Assembly (NCBI GenBank): GCA_023053545.1 | Contig: JAKZAN010000002.1 | Location: 5,068,375 to 5,132,374, forward strand | Direction: 5' to 3' | DNA from: Lepidurus packardi | Lineage: Eukaryota; Arthropoda; Branchiopoda; Notostraca; Triopsidae | Length of the DNA: 64,000 nt | Part shown: positions 11,501 to 27,042 of the stretch, piece by piece | How positions within the stretch are numbered: position 1 is the stretch's first letter | Layout of the letters: the number at the start of each line of letters is the position of its first letter | Made by a program: the position numbers and the translations under genes | Notes under the pieces: model-generated | Seen by the model: only the letters and a program-made list of their open reading frames with translations | What the model was told of the DNA's origin: nothing | Databases searched by the model: none

Positions 11501-14500
11501 ATCTTAAAGTTGTGTACTATACTGATTTGGCCCTTTATTTTAGCTTCAGCACAGGCTCAAGACATGGAGCCTGATAGCGATTCCGCGGTAAACCAGAGAA
11601 AAGGAGTTACATGCTCAGAAGACTCTATTGATGTGAAATGTCATCCCAAGATCTCGGAATGCAGTTTTACTTCGCTCAATACCAAATCCACGGCGTTCTG
11701 CTATAAAACTTGGCCGACTAAACAACTGGACGATGTTGAGGAAGTGATAATTGAAAATTTTACCAGAAATAACTTAACCAAGGCCGTATTAAACCATATT
11801 CGCCCTAAGCAAATTCTGCGTATAATAAACTGCGACGTGAAGGTTATCGAGCGTAATACTTTCAGCATCCAATCTGTCACCGTTTTGGATTTGTCCGGTA
11901 ATCTGATCCGCAATCTAAACGCTTCAATGTTTATCGGCTTAATTGGCTTGCAGAAGCTAATACTTGGCAAAAATAAGATCATTTACATCGAACCCCAAAC
12001 GTTTCTGGACTTAAAGACTCTAAATATTCTCGATTTGGAATATAACCAGTTGACTGTTATACCGAAGGAACTCCCTAAAACATTAGAGGTAACCATCTTC
12101 CTTTCTTTTCTGTCAATAAATATTAAAATAACAAGAAAGATAGGAACTATAACTGCATAAAACCATGAGAACGTTTAATATCACGAAAAATTCCATAATA
12201 CATTTATAAAATAAGCAGTAGGTCGAATTAATTATGTTGTCCTGTACTCTCGGAATGAATCCTACGTCCAAATCTAATTATACGAGCGTATTGTATTCTT
12301 TGTTGGGACAAGCCGTTCAACTTGTGTAATGGCGGCTCTAAATCGCGCCTTTCCCCGCTCCCTCTCGTGCTGCCATCTACGGGCAGCGACCGACCCTATT
12401 ATCTTGGGCGAGCCGTCATAATATTAATTAACTTATACTGCCTGAATTGTAACTTTAAAGAACACATAATTTATAAAAAGAAAAACAAATACAAAAGGAA
12501 AAATATATTTCACTGCTGAATAAAATTTGTCTACTTTTTAGGAATTTAATTTTGGTTACAACAATTTACAAGAGGCCAACACGCCTTTAGAAATATCGAG
12601 CCTCAAATCGTTGAATTTATGTGGCAATGGGATTACAAAATATCATGAAAATTTCCTTTGGAGCTGCCGAAATCTACAATCTTTGTGCATCGGAAATAAA
12701 ACGCTCAACCCTACCACATCCTTCCCATTCAGGATCGTCCGGGGCCTCAAAAACTTAACTATAATTGGCAATGACTCCGAATTGAAAGCTGGCCCTAACT
12801 TCGCCGACGCTTTTACACAACTCACTGAGCTCGAAAACTTGACCATTGTCCGATACAAGCTGCAGAACTGGAGGTTCTTAGAAAACTTAAAGGAACTCCA
12901 CGTGCTCCGCCTCAAGTGGGTCCAAGTCCAAGTGCAATTAAAGCAGGATGACTTCAAAAACTGCCCAAAGCTTGAAGTACTCGACCTGGCCAGAAGCGAA
13001 GAAATTGCCAAGGATTTTACCCAAAATCAGGTTAGTTTTCTCTCCAAGTTCACGAATTGCGCCCTTAGTTCGATGGAGGAATGTATTAGAACCAGATTCC
13101 TACGCTAACTTATAGCAAGTTCGCCCTTCATTCAATAAAACAGACTATAAGGACCAAAATCCCACGTTAAACTATAGGAATCTCCCCCTTAGTTCATTTA
13201 CAAAGACAATAAGGGTCAAACCTGGTGCTAAACAACACGAAATTCGGCCTTATAGCTTCCGAAAGTCCATTAGGATCAATTTAAACGATTAAGCCATAGG
13301 AATTTGACCCTTAGGGCAATATTAATTCTATTTTCCTTGGAAAGTTGCAATAAAACTTATGTCTTCTTACAGATGTTCTTGTTTTTGCAATCGCTTAAGA
13401 AACTCATCTTAACCGAGTGCAATATAGAGCATTTGGGCTGGTTACCGACGCCCACGCCCACTTCTGTGAAGCAAAAGCCCACGGAAGCGCAACTTTTTTC
13501 CGAAACTCCAAGTTCTGGACATTTCGAAAAAACACTGAAATGCAAAGAAGACAAAACTTAGAAATTCCGCCCTTAGTTCGACGGAGGAATGTATTAGAAC
13601 CAGATTCCTACGCTAACTTCTATGAAGTTCGACCCTCATTCAATAAAACAGACTATAAGGACCAAAATCCTACGTTAAACTGTAGGAATCTCGCCCTTAG
13701 TCCATTTACAAAGACAATAAGGGTCACACCTGGTGCTAACTACGCGAAATTCGGCCTTATAGCTTCCGAAAGTCCATTAAGGATCATTTTAAACGATGAA
13801 GACATAGGAATTTGACCCTTAGGGCCATCTTAATTCTATTTTCCTTGGAAAGTTGCAATAAAACTTATGTCTTCTTACAGATGTTCTTGTATTTGCAATC
13901 GCTTAAGAAACTCATCTTAACCGAGTGCAATATAGAGCATTTGGGCTGGTTACCGACGCCCACGCCTACTTCGGTGAAGCAAAAGCCCACGGAAGCGCAA
14001 CCGAAACTACAATTTCTGGACATTTCGAAAAACCCACTGAAATGCAAAGAAGACAAAACTTAGAAAACTTAGAAATTCCGCCCTTAGTTCGACGGAGGAA
14101 TGTATTAGAACCAGATTCCTACGCTAACTTATAGGAAGTTCGCCCTTCATTCAATAAAACAGACTATAAGGACCAAAATCCCATGTTAAACTATAGGAAT
14201 CTCGCCCTTAGTTCAACTAAAAAGACAATAAGGACCAAACCTCGTGCTAAACTACGCGAAATTCGGCCTTATAGCTTCCGAAAGCCCATTAGGATCATTT
14301 TAAATGATGAAGCCATAGGAATTTGACAATTAGGGCAATATTAATTCTATTTTCCTTGGAAAGTTGCAATAAAACTTATGTCTTCTTACAGATGTTCTTG
14401 TATTTGCAATCGCTTAAGAAACTCATCTTAACCGAGTGCAATATAGAGCATTTGGGCTGGTTACCGACGCCCACGCCCACTTCGGTGAAGCAAAAGCCCA

Positions 14501-17500
14501 CGGAAGCGCAACTTTTGCCGAAACTCCAAGTTCTGGACATCTCGAAAAACCCTCTGAAATGCAAAGAAGACAAAACCCAATACGCCCTCTGTTACCTGAA
14601 CCAAATGACCGCGAATTTTTCCTCGCATTACAGCACTGACCCAACGATCGGTGCTACTAACCTCGAATCTGCCACTCTACCTAATGAATACACTGATTAC
14701 ACCGATGAAGTCGATGACGTTAAAGGCCCTTTCAACCGTGATCATGATCATGATCACGGCTCATACCATGAAGACTTCATGTTTCAGCTCATGGAGCCCC
14801 AAGACACTAGATGTCACGACTGGAATCAAGCTTCGGTACCAACGATTAGTCATCAACTTTGTAAGAATTTAACGGATTTGCCAACCAAGACCGATGGCAA
14901 TAAGAAACTCCCCGACTTGAAAGGTTTTCTTCCTAACCAGGCTAAACGTTTCAGTCCCCTCTATCTACATCTCGCGCTATCTCTAGCTATTTCGTTGTAT
15001 TGAACGCAAATGTGTTAGTTTGTCGCTTTCCTTTGCTTTAAAATTATTGCAAATGAACAGAACTATATCTAGCGGATGCTATTGCCTGTTACGCTGACCA
15101 AACCACCGGATTTGGATCCAAAACAGGCAATAACCACATCCTTCCGTTCTTTTCCCAATGTTTCCAAGTTGTTCAATACAAATCCCAACTTCCAAACGTC
15201 TTTTAAGACGAGTTTCGTTTACTGGAGCAGTTCAGTTCGTGGTTTGTTCGCTGGTTAAGAAAACCGTCCCTAACTCGGGCACATTTCTAGTGCGAAAGAA
15301 ATTAACACATTTTAGGAAGATGCTCTTCTTGAAATTGTGTAGTATACTCATCTGGACCTCGGCTTTAACGTTAGCTCAAGTTAAAAGGTTCACTGACAAT
15401 GTACGGAATCCTACTTCATGGCAATCCCAGTCAACTAGTACTACTACCGACTATGCCAGAACGTCCAATTGCAGCACTCCTTCGGCTTTGGGTAACGGTA
15501 AATCCATGGTGTATTGCTATGGTTTCTGGCCAAATGAAGCATTCAGCAACATCAACGAAGTGAGGATTATGAAGGCCATGCAAAAGAGCTTAACCAAGGA
15601 TCTACTCAACAAAATTCGCAACGCGCAAATTGAAACCCTGCGTATAAACGATTGCGATGTGACATATATAGATGCCAATGCCTTTGAACGCCATCCATCG
15701 CTCATCGTCTTGGATTTGTCCCGTAATATGATCCAGAGATTGGACCCGAAGGCGTTCGAAGGCTTAAGACGCTTGCAACAGTTAATTCTTAACACAAATC
15801 GAATCTCTTCCATCCCACCCCAAATGTTTACTGGCTTGCGCAATTTGGAAAAGTTGGATTTGCAAAACAACCAAATGTCCACGATTCCAGATCTGCCCGA
15901 TACTTTGGAGGTAAATTGCTGGTGATTCTATTGAGGACAATGTTCAGCTTTAGATGAATGGAACTCGTTGATCGAAATCTATTTTTCTGCATTTAAGATT
16001 TTAAAGAAATTTAATTTCTTAGATTTTTAAGAAATTTAATTTCTAAGAATTTTAAGAAATTTAATTTCTTAGATTTTTAAGAAATTTAATTTCTAAGATT
16101 TTTAAGAAATTTAATTTCTAAGAATTTTAAGAAATTTAATTTCTAAGATTTTTAAGAAATTTAGTTTCTAAGATTTTTAAGAAATTTAATTTCTAAGATT
16201 TTTACGAAATTTAATTTCTAAGATTTTTACGAAATTTAATTTCTTAGATTTTTAAGAAATTTAATTTCTAAGATTTTTAAGAAATTTAATTTCTAAGATT
16301 TTTAAGGAATTTAATTTCTAAGAATTTTAAGAAATTTAATTTCTAAGATTTTTAAGAAATTTAATTTTTAATATTTTTAAGAAATTTTTGCAAGGAAATT
16401 TTTTTTTGAGAAAACAAATTTCCTGTTGAATTCAATTTAAAAGTTCTATTTTGGTTTTAGGACCTGAACCTGAGTTATAACAAGTTGACGCAAGTGGCCA
16501 GCAACGCTTTAAAAACACCGAATCTCCAATCGTTGAATTTGTGTGGCAATGCCATTGCAGATTATCCGAGCAGTTTTCTTGCTCGGTGTGAAAAGCTCAA
16601 GTCTTTGTGTATCGGAAATAAAATGCTCGAATCAACCACATCCTTCCCGTTCGACAACGTGCCGGGCCTCAAAAACTTAACCATAATTGGCGACAACTCG
16701 GGTTCCAGGCCTCACCCTGATTCCCTCAACGATTTTAAAGAACTTAGCGAGCTCCAAAACTTGATCATTACCAATTGCACACTGCTCAACTGGAACTTTT
16801 TGGAAAGCCTCGATCACCTGCAATCACTTAGCCTCAAGTGGGTCGAAGTCAAAGCAGAACTAAAGAAAGAGGATTTCAAGTCTTGCTCCAACCTTGAAAG
16901 ACTGGACTTGACCGGAAGCGAAGTCACTGCCCAGGAAATTACTCAAAATCAGGTCAGTTGTCTCGTCATTTTCAAGAATTGGACACTTCTTGAAGCAGAG
17001 AAGTTTATGTATAGACTATAAGGGTCAGATTTTAGGTTAAAATTATAAGAATTTGACCCTTATTGACTTTTAAAGACCATAAGGATCATTTTTGCTTCAA
17101 AAAGGTAGGAATTTGACCCTTATGGTTCTTGTAATACCATAAGAATTCAATTCTAAGTCAATTCTAAGTTAAAATACCAGGAATTTGATTACTTCAATAA
17201 AGAAGTCTACATACAGACCAAAAGGGTCAACTTATACGTTAAAACGATAAGAATTAGACTATTTACTTTTAAAGACCATAAGGATCATTTTTGCTTGAAA
17301 AAGGTAGGAATTTGACCCTTATGGTTCTTGAAATACACTAAAAATTCAATTCTAAGTCAGTTCTAAGTTAAAATACCTGGAATTTGATTACTTCACTAAA
17401 GAAGTCTACATACAGATCAAAAGGGTCAACTTATACGTTAAAACGATAAGAATTAGACTATTAGACTACTTTTAAAGACTTTTAGACTACTATTAAAGAC

Positions 17501-18953
17501 CATAAGGATCATTTTTGCTTGAAAAAGGTAGGAATTTGACCCTTATGGTTCTTGAAATACCATAAGAATTCAATTCTAAGTCAATTCTAGGTTAAAATAC
17601 CAGGAATTTGATTACTTCACTAAAGAAGTCTACACGCAGACCATAAGGGTCGATTTCTACGTTTTTACTATTATATTTTTACTATTATATATTTGATATT
17701 AGACTATTTACTTTTAAAGACCATAAGGATCATTTTTGCTTCAAAAATGTACGAATCTGACCTTTATCTTCTTTTATCTTGCTTTACTATCTACCCTGAA
17801 TCCGGAGTCCTTTTTTATATGAATTTTGAACTAAACGTTTTGTTATTTTTTAACAGATGTTCTTTCACCTACAATCTCTCAAACAACTCATCTTGACCGA
17901 CTGCAATATCGAACATTTGGGATGGTTACCTTTGCCCATGACCCCTCGGATCAGGCCTTTGGAACCGAAAATGCTGCCACAATTACAAGTTCTAGACATC
18001 TCCAGGAACCCCCTACAATGCAAAGACGAGAAGACTCAACACGCCCTCTGCTACCTAAACAAAATGACAGGCAATTTCTCTTCCTCGTGGAATAATAATA
18101 TTGATCCGAGGATAGTTAACCATGAGTCTACAACCCACCCATGGAATGAGGATCACAATTATGATTATGGTAACGAACACAAATCCGACTACAGTGACAG
18201 TTCCAATGACCACCACAATAACCAGCCAAATCAAGAGAAGTTCCCTTTCGCACTTATGCAGCCCCATGAAACGAAATGTGCGGACTGGGAACAGCAACCA
18301 GTGACCGAAATTAACCAAAAACTTTGCCAAAATTTCCAAGTTTCAACTACGCCTTCCTATAATGATGGAAGTTCAGAAGAAATCTTCGATTCGACCCACT
18401 CTTCGGGGCTTACGACTGAAACCATTTGGTACATAGTCCTAGGCGTTATCTTGGGACTCTTACTATTGACAGCCATCGTTCTCTGCATTGTTTGCACCAA
18501 GAACAGAAGAGGCGCGCAAAAGATACATGGCACCGACAACCCTCAACCTCAGTCATTCCAAGCGCTCAAACAAGCAACTTCTTCCCAGGATGCATTGATT
18601 GACGGTCGCAAGAAATAAGCTTCTAAGAAACAGTCCGAGTAGTTAAAATATAAGTACTTAAGTTTAATCTGATGAGAACTTAACACTTACGCAAAGTTGT
18701 AACTGTCCAAAACTGCCTGTTAATTTCTTTCTAGCTTCTTTATGTTACCAGAAAATAGACAAATAAGATACGCCACAGTAGGAGGGGTGATGAACATGAA
18801 AACAAATGAATTGTGTTGTCCATGTGGAATTTGCTTGAACGAAATCGCTGCCAATAAACTGCGGAGAGAAAATTATAGGGTTGTTCTTGATTTACCTGTT
18901 GTTGAGGTACCAAATAAACCTCCAGGAGCGGGAGTACCGAAACTAAACGCCAT
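8562..18953 (-). CDS. Nup54: Nucleoporin Nup54
   Basis: Component of the Nup62-Nup58-Nup54 complex that lines the central channel of the nuclear pore. Eight exons splice in phase: 18896-18953, 10757-11083, 10463-10684, 9994-10287, 9358-9629, 9028-9291, 8721-8828 and 8562-8669, giving 550 residues. Exon 1 encodes MAFSFGTPAPGGLFG, matching the MAFNFG start of human NUP54. Exon 2 carries the FG/GFG repeats, exon 3 a Gln-rich segment and the block GDERDAVLAKWNLLQAAWGTGKG, nearly identical to human GDERDAILAKWNQLQAFWGTGKG. Exons 4-5 hold the alpha/beta domain and exons 6-8 the C-terminal coiled coil. The first intron is 7.8 kb in a gene whose other introns are mostly below 400 bp, and it holds two complete LRR genes on the other strand. 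A tempting Met at 11186 is intronic. Confidence 0.9.
11498..15003 (+). CDS. LRR-A: secreted or membrane-tethered leucine-rich-repeat protein
   Basis: Extracellular LRR protein of unknown ligand. Exons 11498-12088, 12542-13030 and 14392-15003 join in phase 0 to give 563 residues. A signal peptide (MILKLCTILIWPFILASAQA) is followed by a Cys-rich cap, repeats such as VLDLSGNLIRNL, LQKLILGKNKI and ILDLEYNQLTVIP, and a Cys-containing C-terminal cap (PLKCKEDKT to ALCYLNQ). A His/Asp-rich stretch (DHDHDHG) follows, and the protein ends in a hydrophobic tail (LYLHLALSLAISLY) that could be a GPI-attachment signal. Two extra copies of the start of exon 3 lie upstream at 13373-13561 and 13881-14063; each has the same acceptor but ends in a stop soon after CKEDKT. 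Either may serve as an alternative last exon. The gene lies wholly inside Nup54 intron 1, opposite strand, and is a tandem paralogue of LRR-B. Confidence 0.8.
13054..14575 (+). repeat. Threefold tandem repeat of intron 2 plus exon 3 start (LRR-A)
   Basis: Three units of about 510 bp begin near 13054, 13561 and 14072. Each starts with the CGCCCTTAGTTCGA block, continues through intron sequence, and ends with an acceptor and the first 60 or so codons of the last exon. Copies are very similar, differing by point changes and small indels. Copy 1 has compensating +1/-1 shifts after the TEAQL codons; copy 2 lacks a few codons there. Confidence 0.92.
15320..18618 (+). CDS. LRR-B: type I transmembrane leucine-rich-repeat protein
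   Basis: Paralogue of LRR-A with the same three-exon structure: 15320-15910 (591 bp, exactly as in LRR-A), 16461-16952 and 17857-18618, phase 0 at each junction, 614 residues. A signal peptide (MLFLKLCSILIWTSALTLAQ) precedes a Cys-rich cap and repeats such as VLDLSRNMIQRLDP, LQQLILNTNRISSIP and KLDLQNNQMSTIPDLP. The third exon begins MFFHLQSLKQLILTDCNIEHLGWLP, carries a Cys cap, a long Asn/His/Asp/Tyr-rich spacer, a membrane helix (IWYIVLGVILGLLLLTAIVLCIV) and a 40-residue cytoplasmic tail that is basic near the membrane. The role is unknown; surface recognition or adhesion would fit the architecture. It lies in Nup54 intron 1, about 320 bp after LRR-A. Confidence 0.82.
15993..16392 (+). repeat. 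AT-rich minisatellite in LRR-B intron 1
   Basis: About 16 tandem copies of a 24-25 bp unit close to TTTTTAAGAAATTTAATTTC followed by TAAGA. Most of the intron consists of this array. Confidence 0.92.
17020..17760 (+). repeat. Tandem repeats in LRR-B intron 2
   Basis: Three to four copies of a roughly 190-240 bp unit containing ACCATAAGGATCATTTTTGC and GGAATTTGACCCTTATGGTT. A related GAATTTGACCCTTAGG motif occurs in the repeated LRR-A intron, so the two introns probably share ancestry. Confidence 0.85.
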
Positions 18954-19581
18954 TTATAACTACAATTCTAGGCGAATTTCGCGGCTACTTCGCAGCGCGC
19001 TTTCACTACAACAACAAGGGAAATAGATACTGGAACTACTTTCTAACGTACAAGCTAGGTGACAGAACTTGTCAAAGGCTGAGAATTCGGTTGAAGGAAC
19101 TTCTTCATAGATGGCTTTAAGCAGCAAAATCTTAATATCGATCTCCGCTTTCTTTAAATACATCAAGCTAATATACTAAAGTAATGAACGATTGTTTCTT
19201 ATTAACAAAATATTTATTCGTTCTCTTTAATTAAATACATTTTATTTCCATCGTTGTGCTTGGTAACAGAGAAATTTCTAAACTCTGAAACTTCAAAAAT
19301 TTCTAAAATATCATCATGAATCAGAATGAATCTCCCGATTTTAATAATAATTAATATTCGATAGACATAGATTCAAAGTGTAGTCCACTAAGTACCTACT
19401 TGACTTGTAATGTAATTTGGGTATGTTCGAAGTTGTTCTGAAACAAAAGATTTCAATTAGTAAATAAAACGCAAATGATATTTAACGCTTTCGGTTTTAT
19501 TCAACAGAAACTTTTAATTTCATGTAATGAACAGTCTCTTCTCGCTTGGGATTGAGACTAGATGTCAAATTGTTGAGCAAT

Positions 19582-21265
<1,684 letters not shown>

Positions 21266-21308
21266 TTTGAGTTATTGGAGGTAAAACTGTGGTGAAAATG
21301 TAAAAGAA

Positions 21309-21390
21309 GCACGTGAAATCCCACTGAGATACGAGTGACGACGATCTCGGTGTGAAACTGCAGAACGCCGTTGCGGGGCGGTTTATATAG
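21309..21390 (-). promoter_or_regulatory. TATA box and conserved leader of alpha-tubulin copy 1
   Basis: A TATATAA-type box on the minus strand lies at 21382-21389. About 30 bp downstream begins a segment (about 21309-21355) that is almost identical to the corresponding part of the second tubulin gene and includes GAGTGACGACG and CTCGGTGTGAAA as read on the plus strand. The spacing suggests transcription starts within the conserved segment, making it a shared initiator/5' UTR. Confidence 0.7.
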
Positions 21391-23139
21391 ACAGGCTTAA
21401 GCCACACCCCAAGCAGCGGTTGGAAGCCAATGACGAAAATATTTTCCAGCTCTGGGCTCTTTTAAGGTACCATTAGATTTGTACAAGGAAAATCGCCCAA
21501 AATGGCCCTATTTGGGCTGTTTTGAGCGAATACAATAATGCATTTTTATCTGAAAAACAAGCAGCTCTTTGAGCAAGCTTGTTCGGGTTATAGTTAATGT
21601 TTTGGATGATAAAAAGAATAAGAGTAAATTAATGAAATAGATACAGCTGACCTAATATTTGAAGCATGCGCAATTGTGACAGGCTATTTTTTTGGATGTA
21701 GGTTCGTGTAGGTTTTGGTTAGGCTTTCATGTCATAGTCGAGAAGTTATTGACCCAATAGAATACGGCAATGCGGTAAAACTTTAAATGAATCACGTCTG
21801 CTAACATTAACTCTTCCTGAGGAAAATTATATTAATTATATGCAATAAACTACTATATGCCCTGTTCTTTTATTACAAATGAAAGTCACTTTTTTCATGT
21901 TTAATTATCGATAACGACCTTGACTTTATCAAAAGTACAATATACCAACAACTATCTTGACGTTATCTTATCAAGGTAAAATTCCTAAGAATTGCGAGGC
22001 TCATCGGAGATAAATGGCTCTAATAAGCAACCGTCCAACTCAAGTCATTCGACAAAAACAAGAAGTCGTCATCAGAGCTGTTGTCTTTCTTCCCAATTGA
22101 CAATAATTGTCTAAAGGCAGACAAACCTAGATTCAATAGTGTTGCAAGCTAAGTAACTACACTAAAGAAATTAAGCCTGGAACGTTATAAAGCCAGAATG
22201 CCTGATTTCTTGAAGAATTTCTAGATGTGTCTTATTACTACGTTTATGGGAACGTGTTTGTTACTTGGAAAAGAAAATAGAAACGGAGCAAACCGTATGG
22301 AATGAGTGGCGAGAGCCAAGAAAGAACTTTCGCTTTGTTGCCAAAAAGTGGAATTCGCTTGTCTAGCTTAGGATGGCTGCCAATAAGCCGGAAAGTTGTA
22401 ACGTTTTTTACGATTTAGGCTGCAAGTTTGCTTAATATTCGGCTAAAAATGTAGATCTTTCGTGCAGAGAGCGCCTAACCGGAAAACCATTTCGGAAAAA
22501 ATAGCTAGGAGAAATGTTGCAATTTCATATCCCGTCTTTTCGTTAAAAAAACAAGCACGAAGTTCAGTAGTAGTTACTTCGATCGTCGTTAGATGGGTAT
22601 TGAATCAGTTGCCCTTGAACATAGATATATTGCTTCGTTCATAGATGGCACGGAAGGCGACTTTTTTAAATAAAATATCTCATTTACTAACTATCTAATA
22701 TACTTAGTATGTGCCAATCAAAGAGAGATGAATTCAATGAATAATGTGCAAATTCTTGCAATATTAAAATTCTGAATGAATTATTTCCTATAAAACAGAT
22801 AGTACTTGCAGTATGTTTTATATTGGTGTGCATTCTGTGTGCAAATTTAAATAATTGCTAATATTGAACGTAGTTAATCTGCAATATGCTTAAAACCAAA
22901 TCTTCTTGCTGTTTGAACAAAGTAGAAAATTAAATGGAATGTTATAAACTCAAGTTATTCCAAATTATTTGGATAATACGTTCTGTAATCAATATTTGAG
23001 TAAGTAATTAAAAAACGCATGATATAATGTTCTTAATTGGTTGTATTGACGGTAAATTGTCATTCCTGGTAAGGAAAGGGTTCGCTTAGTTCGAGATTAA
23101 TAGGTCTTTGAGACATCAAGCAGAGGAAAATGAATCAAT
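21391..23139. other. Spacer between the tubulin genes
   Basis: AT-rich, non-repetitive DNA. Short open frames are present (for example 22462-22644 on the plus strand), but none has a recognisable product. Nothing else is seen. Confidence 0.5.
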
Positions 23140-25159
<2,020 letters not shown>

Positions 25160-25207
25160 GGTGATAAATTGGGAGATAAAACTTCGTTGAAAAGTTTAAA
25201 GGGTCAG

Positions 25208-25285
25208 GTGAAATCTCACTGAGATGCGAGTGACGACGCTCTCGGTGTGAAAGTGCCGGGCGACGGTTGGCACCCGGCTTTTATA
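25208..25285 (-). promoter_or_regulatory. TATA box and conserved leader of alpha-tubulin copy 2
   Basis: TATAAAA on the minus strand at 25279-25285, followed downstream by the conserved segment at about 25208-25255 shared with copy 1. The torsin-activator gene starts about 620 bp away on the other strand, so the intervening DNA probably serves both genes. Confidence 0.72.
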
Positions 25286-25907
25286 CCCAGCCGTTAGCAA
25301 CGGCCCCAGCAGCGACTGGCAGCCATGGTGAGGAAGTGTACTGCGCTCTATTGGCTAGAACGACTTTTGTACATAAAAGGCAATAAAGCGTACCTGAAAA
25401 ATATCTCAAAACATGACTAAAATCTATTGTTACTCAATAAATTAGTAGCTTTTACAGAACTTATAACGAAAATACGAAATGAAGGAAAAACAACCATATA
25501 ATGCATTTCAATCATATTCTCTTGTTTGACGCTGACTTTATTTAAAAATGTACTAGGATTAATGAGAATCGCTTGTCTTCTCAGTTTTATTATGTTCATT
25601 GTAGTAAATAGTATGTAAAGTTTCTAAAAAGTTAACTATAAACCTTTTCGCAATAACGAGTTAAGGGCGTTAAAGGTAGCATTCATGACTCATTCGCCGT
25701 TACCGCATTGCCGCATCGGATCAATAAATCCGCTTTGTGACGGCATTAGCACGTGACCTACCTTGTTTGTGTCGCTGCGCAACACAAAATAACTCCCTAA
25801 AACTTGGTAAACTGACCATTCGTACTTGATTACAATTACGAAAGTATAAGACTTATGGCAAAATACTTATTTACTTCGTCTGTAATTTATTTATAGGTGC
25901 AAGTGTT

Positions 25908-27042
25908 ATGATGGGAAGTTACAAAAGAAAATCACTTCGAATCTTGGGGGAAGAAGTATGCACTTCAAAGTCAACTTCATCATTTACTCCTTCTTCAGCA
26001 CCGCCAACTCCAAACAAAAGGGAATTCTACACTTCCGTGGAAGAAGACAGCGACTCCTTAACCAGCGATGAAGGTGAAATTGATTCCCCTAGCATCTATC
26101 CCTGTCTAAAAGAAATGAGGAAAGAAGACGTCAAATTACAGCAAACCCGTTCCTACAAACCCAATGTTTCAAAAGATGCACAAAACCCTCCTGAAACCCA
26201 AGCTCAAAGCAGAAAAAACCTAGGATACATAGTCATCATACTTACAACTCTTTCAGTTATCATTCTCTGCACATTTTTACCACTTTATCACAGCTCCCCA
26301 CCTCTTGAGCAGGACGAGCGTTACAACTTGAATAGTTTGCTAGAACCTGCCTGGATAAACTACACCGAGTTACGCGACGATATGACGTTTGCAGTCAAGA
26401 CACTTCGAAAAGATTTCCCCGATTCCAAAGTCGAGTTATGGAAGAGTATCTGGGCTTGTATCGACAGCATTCTGGAAGCCACTCCCCCTCAACCCGGTGT
26501 GCTAGTACTGGCACCAGAGCATACCGATGCAGTACCCACTTCCCAATGTCTAGCACGAAAGTTAGCTTCCATAGTTTCGAATCTCCTCCAAAGAATCGCA
26601 AATATTGACACAAGCAACGAATGGACTCTTAACGCATCCAATTTTCAAGTAAATTCCTACATTTCTGTAATAATTGTGTAACCTGTTCTTATTTCTTAAG
26701 GATAATGACAGCGCCATGGAATTTATGGAGCAAGTTAAGCAGAAGTTGGCTAGTCATGGACTTATTTTAATCGAAAACGCAGATACTTTACCTGGCAAAG
26801 TGGCAATGATGCTCCACGGCCTCTGCGACAATGAAAATTCGCCTTTTAAGCAATCTGTCATGATTCTGCTGCTGAGCAGACCTCCAGACGATCACGGCAC
26901 CTTCCAAGAATCGGTCGATAACTATTTGACGGAAGTTTGGACCAAATCAGGGAATCTAAAAATTGACACCATTTCATCGCTGGTGTCCCGAGTTTCCAAT
27001 TACGCGGCCTTCGTTGGGGCAGAATCCCAGCATCCTTGTTAA
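25908..27042 (+). CDS. Torsin activator, LAP1/LULL1-like (TOR1AIP family)
   Basis: Type II membrane protein of the ER or nuclear envelope whose lumenal domain activates torsin AAA+ ATPases. Exons 25908-26648 and 26701-27042 join in phase for 360 residues. The N-terminal 100 residues are Ser-rich and acidic with basic patches. One membrane helix follows (GYIVIILTTLSVIILCTFLPLY, about residues 105-126), then the lumenal domain. Its second half resembles the LAP1/LULL1 C-terminus: a short helix with AMMLHGLCDNENSPFKQSVMI aligns with the FKDVALVLTVLL region, and a C-terminal Cys lies near the end, as in LAP1. The torsin-activating Arg of that family cannot be assigned with confidence by eye. The start is the first of two adjacent Met codons. 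Confidence 0.72.

Noticed and set aside
18742-19026. A 94-codon plus-strand frame after LRR-B
   Set aside because: It lies antisense to Nup54 exon 1 and its promoter, and has no recognisable domain.
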